Origin: Streptomyces sp. HmicA12
Lineage (GTDB): Bacteria; Actinomycetota; Actinomycetes; Streptomycetales; Streptomycetaceae
Reading direction: 5' to 3'
Assembly: GCF_000373565.1 (NCBI RefSeq)
Contig: NZ_KB891820.1
Coordinates: 338,647 to 402,646, forward strand
Length of the DNA stretch: 64,000 nucleotides
Shown here piece after piece: positions 61,801-64,000 of the stretch. Positions within the stretch are counted from its first letter, which is position 1, and each line of letters opens with the position of its first letter. The notes below the pieces were generated by a model. The model was not told where the DNA came from, searched no databases, and worked only from the letters and a program-made list of their open reading frames with translations. The translations under genes and the position numbers were made by a program.

Positions 61801-62964
61801 ATGATCGAAACGCCGTCCCTGGTGGACCAGAACTGCCACGGGGTGCTGCGTACGGAGCTGGGCCTCGGCACGTTCGAGGCCCACCTCGGCCGGGGTGAGG
61901 GGCCGCCCGCCCCCGGCACCACCTTCTTCGACACCCAGACCGGTTTCGCGGTACGCCGCTGGTGCCCGCCCCTGCTCGGCATGGAACCCCACTGTCCGCC
62001 CGCGCGTTATCTGGCCAGGCGCCGTGAACTCGGTGTGCTGGAGGCGGGGCGGCGGCTGCTGCGCGGCAGTGGCATCACCACGTATCTCGTGGACACGGGG
62101 CTTCCGGGCGATCTCACCGGGCCCGCCGAGATGGCGTCGGCCGGAGAGGCCGAGGCCCACGAGATCATCCGCCTCGAACTACTTGCCGAGCAGGTCGCCG
62201 ACACCTCGGGAACCGTCGAATCCTTCCTCGCGAACCTCGCCGAGTCGGTGCACGCCGCGGCCGTCGGAGCCGTCGCCTTCACCTCGGTCGCGGGGGTACG
62301 TCACGGACTCGCGCTCGCGCCGCAGCCGCCGGGACCCGGCGAGGTGCGCGGCGCCGTGGGGCGCTGGCTCGCCGGGCGGACGGTGGGGGGACCGGTGACG
62401 GACCCCGTCGTGCTGCGCCATCTGCTGTGGATCGCGGTCGCGACCGGGCGGCCCCTCCAGCTGCATGCCGGGCTGGGCGAACCGGGGGCCGTGGTCTCCC
62501 CGGTCCGGGCGAACTCGACGACGTGGGGCAGCGCGGACCGCACGGACCCGGTGCTTCTCGCCGACTTCGCGCGGGCCACGGTCGGGCTCGGCACGGATCT
62601 CGTCCTGCTGCACGGCTACCCGTATCACCGGCACGCCGCCCATCTGGCCGGGATCTTTCCCCATGTCTACGCGGACCTCGGCCCGGCTCTCGCCCGCACC
62701 GGGGCCCGGGCCGCCGCGGTGCTCGCGGAGATCCTGGAGCTGGCCCCGTTCGGCAAGCTCCTCTTCTCCAGCGGCGCACGCGGCCTTCCCGAGCTGCACG
62801 TGGTCGGTGCCCGGCTGTTCCGGGAAGCGCTCGGGCGGGTGCTCGGCGGGTGGGTGGCCGACGGGGCGTGGTCGCTCGCGGACGCGCAGCGGGTCGCCGG
62901 GATGATCGCGTCGGGCACGGCGCAGCGGGTCTACGGACTCGCCGCTATGGGCGCAGACGGCTGA
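61801..62964 (+). CDS. Amidohydrolase family protein
   Basis: The 387-residue protein is an amidohydrolase-2 type TIM barrel: SLVDQNCHGVL near the N-terminus (metal-site strand), GRPLQLHAGLGE with a metal histidine, LLHGYPYHRHAAHLAGIFPHVYADLG, and KLLFSSGARGLPELHVVGARLFREAL near the C-terminus. The N-terminal H-x-H is reduced to a single His (NCHG), so metal binding may differ. Relatives act as decarboxylases or hydrolases, or as the N-terminal half of FluG. Its last 20 bp overlap the convergent MarR gene. Confidence 0.8.
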   Translation: MIETPSLVDQNCHGVLRTELGLGTFEAHLGRGEGPPAPGTTFFDTQTGFAVRRWCPPLLGMEPHCPPARYLARRRELGVLEAGRRLLRGSGITTYLVDTGLPGDLTGPAEMASAGEAEAHEIIRLELLAEQVADTSGTVESFLANLAESVHAAAVGAVAFTSVAGVRHGLALAPQPPGPGEVRGAVGRWLAGRTVGGPVTDPVVLRHLLWIAVATGRPLQLHAGLGEPGAVVSPVRANSTTWGSADRTDPVLLADFARATVGLGTDLVLLHGYPYHRHAAHLAGIFPHVYADLGPALARTGARAAAVLAEILELAPFGKLLFSSGARGLPELHVVGARLFREALGRVLGGWVADGAWSLADAQRVAGMIASGTAQRVYGLAAMGADG

Positions 62965-63457
62965 CCGACTCCGGGGTGAGGTGCCGGGAGAGCACGGCGA
63001 GCGCGTCCGTGACCTCGCGCAGGCGGCCCGCGTCGGCGCCACCGAGTGCGGTGGCCAGCGCCTCGTCGATGCCGGCCGTACGGACCTCGGCCACCCGGTC
63101 GGAGGCCTCGGCGGCCTGCCGGATCAACTGACGCCTGCCGTCGGCGGGATCGGGCGCCGTCTCGACCGACCCGGTCTCCTTGAGCCGGGCCACGGCGCCT
63201 GAGACCTGGCTCTGGGGGAGTCCGGTGCGGGCGGCGATGGCGCCGACGGACGTGTTGTCGTGGGCGTAGACGTCGCTGAGGACGACCAGGACGGCCCTGG
63301 TGCCGCCGCGGAACTGGCCGGACGGACCGGAGCCGGGGGCGGGCTCGGGCAGGGACTCCTCGCCGATCTTCATCAGCGTGCGGCCGAGGAGGAACAGCTC
63401 GACGGGGGTCAGCGAAGGCGTGTCGCTTCCGCTTCCGGTCCGGGATGACGGGCTCAT
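62945..63457 (-). CDS. MarR-family transcriptional regulator
   Basis: This 170-residue winged-helix protein has VELFLLGRTLMKIGEESL as the dimer helix, NTSVGAIAARTGLPQSQVSGAVARLKETGSVETAPDPADGRR as HTH and wing (about residues 68-110), then a C-terminal dimer helix. It is divergent from an alpha/beta hydrolase, and the intervening 145 bp hold a 14-bp phased TGATGCATCG array that is probably its operator. Ligand unknown. The C-terminal 20 bp overlap the amidohydrolase gene. Confidence 0.88.
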   Translation of the reverse strand: MSPSSRTGSGSDTPSLTPVELFLLGRTLMKIGEESLPEPAPGSGPSGQFRGGTRAVLVVLSDVYAHDNTSVGAIAARTGLPQSQVSGAVARLKETGSVETAPDPADGRRQLIRQAAEASDRVAEVRTAGIDEALATALGGADAGRLREVTDALAVLSRHLTPESVSRLRP

Positions 63458-63464
63458 ACGGGGA

Positions 63465-63544
63465 TATTACATCGAGGATGATGCATCGATTCTGATCCAT
63501 CACTGTTGATGTATCGCTATTGATGCATCGAAATAGATGGAGTA
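63465..63544. promoter_or_regulatory. 14-bp phased operator array between marR and the hydrolase gene
   Basis: TGATGCATCG, TGATCCATCA, TGATGTATCG and TGATGCATCG start at 63479, 63493, 63507 and 63521, exactly 14 bp apart. Half-matching units lie in phase at 63465 and 63535. It is AT-rich relative to surroundings and lies between divergent starts. Confidence 0.75.
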
Positions 63545-63602
63545 CGGTGAAGGTGTTCGGCGGCGAACGGCGCCGTCCGGCGCATTTCACCTGGGGGGTT
63601 CG

Positions 63603-64000
63603 ATGTTTCTCACCGTCGACGGGGCCAAGCTCTACTACGAGGTCCGGGGGAGCGGTCCGCTGCTGCTGATCGCGCAGAGCGGGGAAGGCGACGCCGGGCG
63701 CAGCGTGGATCTGGTCGACCGGCTCGTCGACCGGTACACGGTGGTGACGTACGACCGCCGGGGCCTGTCCCGCAGCGAGCGCGCCGAGCGGGGTAGGGAT
63801 GTGCGGCTGACGCAGCACGCGGACGACGTGCACCGTTTGTTGGCCGAGCTGACCGACGAGCCCGCGCTGATGCTCGGCTGCAGCATGGGTGCGTCGATCG
63901 GGCTGCACCTCGCGCTGCGGCATCCGGAGCAGTTGGCGACGCTCGTCGCCCATGAGCCTGTGTCGCCCGCGCTGTTGCCCGCCGACCGCAGGGCCCATCA
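63603..64000 (+). CDS. Alpha/beta hydrolase (3' end beyond the window)
   Basis: The first 132 residues are visible and the frame stays open to the window edge. MFLTVDGAKLYYEVRGSGP is the classic hydrolase start. The oxyanion strand is replaced by LLLIAQSGEGDAG, and VVTYDRRGLSRSERAE is the DxRG segment. The nucleophile elbow is GCSMGASIGLHLAL with Ser near residue 98, and HPEQLATLVAHEP follows. GGGGGG precedes the ATG. It is probably repressed by the divergent MarR protein. Confidence 0.85.
   Translation, partial: MFLTVDGAKLYYEVRGSGPLLLIAQSGEGDAGRSVDLVDRLVDRYTVVTYDRRGLSRSERAERGRDVRLTQHADDVHRLLAELTDEPALMLGCSMGASIGLHLALRHPEQLATLVAHEPVSPALLPADRRAH

Overview
The window is a high-GC (roughly 70% or more), gene-dense actinobacterial chromosome segment. 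Codon choice, GTG/TTG starts, mycothiol-type genes, WhiA and an RbpA-family protein point to a Streptomyces. Gene content and order resemble the core-chromosome stretch that carries gltD, glpQ2, uvrB, uvrA, uvrC-whiA, the glycolysis cluster and the pentose phosphate operon in S. coelicolor (from memory, not a search). No insertion sequence, prophage, CRISPR array, tRNA or rRNA gene was seen.

Layout. 0.1-7.6 kb: a MocR-type regulator, a stand-alone glutamate synthase small subunit, DUF1772 and DUF2293 proteins, a uridine-kinase-like protein with a degenerate P-loop, a CorA transporter and a methyltransferase. 7.6-11.4 kb: a roughly 120-bp tandem repeat running into the 3' end of psuK, the psuG-psuK pseudouridine operon, and glutathione-independent formaldehyde dehydrogenase. 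11.5-16.4 kb: GlsB/YeaQ-type and cupin small proteins, an MFS exporter, a methylguanine-DNA methyltransferase, secreted GlpQ and an MHYT sensor protein. 16.4-24.7 kb: uvrB, a Ter group (TerD, a TerD/pseudo-FtsK fusion, TerC behind a yybP-ykoY-type riboswitch), a cation/proton antiporter and aroQ. 24.7-28.7 kb: a polar amino-acid ABC importer and a metallo-hydrolase/mycothiol-isomerase pair. 29-38.2 kb: uvrA, YceI, an XRE regulator, a PfkB sugar kinase, a Rieske lipoprotein, and a regulator plus secreted C70 cysteine protease plus membrane-anchored partner. 38.3-43.4 kb: the conserved uvrC-rapZ-yvcK-whiA operon. 43.6-46.5 kb: a large secreted M14 carboxypeptidase. 46.7-52.6 kb: gap-pgk-tpiA-secG-RbpA-family-pgi. 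53.2-59.9 kb (minus strand): tkt-tal-zwf-opcA-pgl. 60.3-64 kb: ctaB, two metabolic or hypothetical genes, a MarR regulator and a truncated alpha/beta hydrolase.

How it fits together. Central carbon flow is encoded almost completely from glucose-6-phosphate through both arms of the pentose phosphate pathway and lower glycolysis. All three excinuclease subunits lie within 24 kb. uvrB, uvrA, the methylguanine methyltransferase and the TerD gene share one 23-bp promoter architecture, TTGTCAGTG-N8-TAnnnT. This is the SOS-independent (RecA-NDp/PafBC) DNA-damage promoter type, so the window holds a local damage regulon that appears to recruit a Ter protein pair. Other structures worth attention are a leader upstream of the RbpA-family gene that can pair with its own Shine-Dalgarno, a 14-bp phased operator array between marR and the hydrolase, and an 8-bp tandem repeat in front of psuG.
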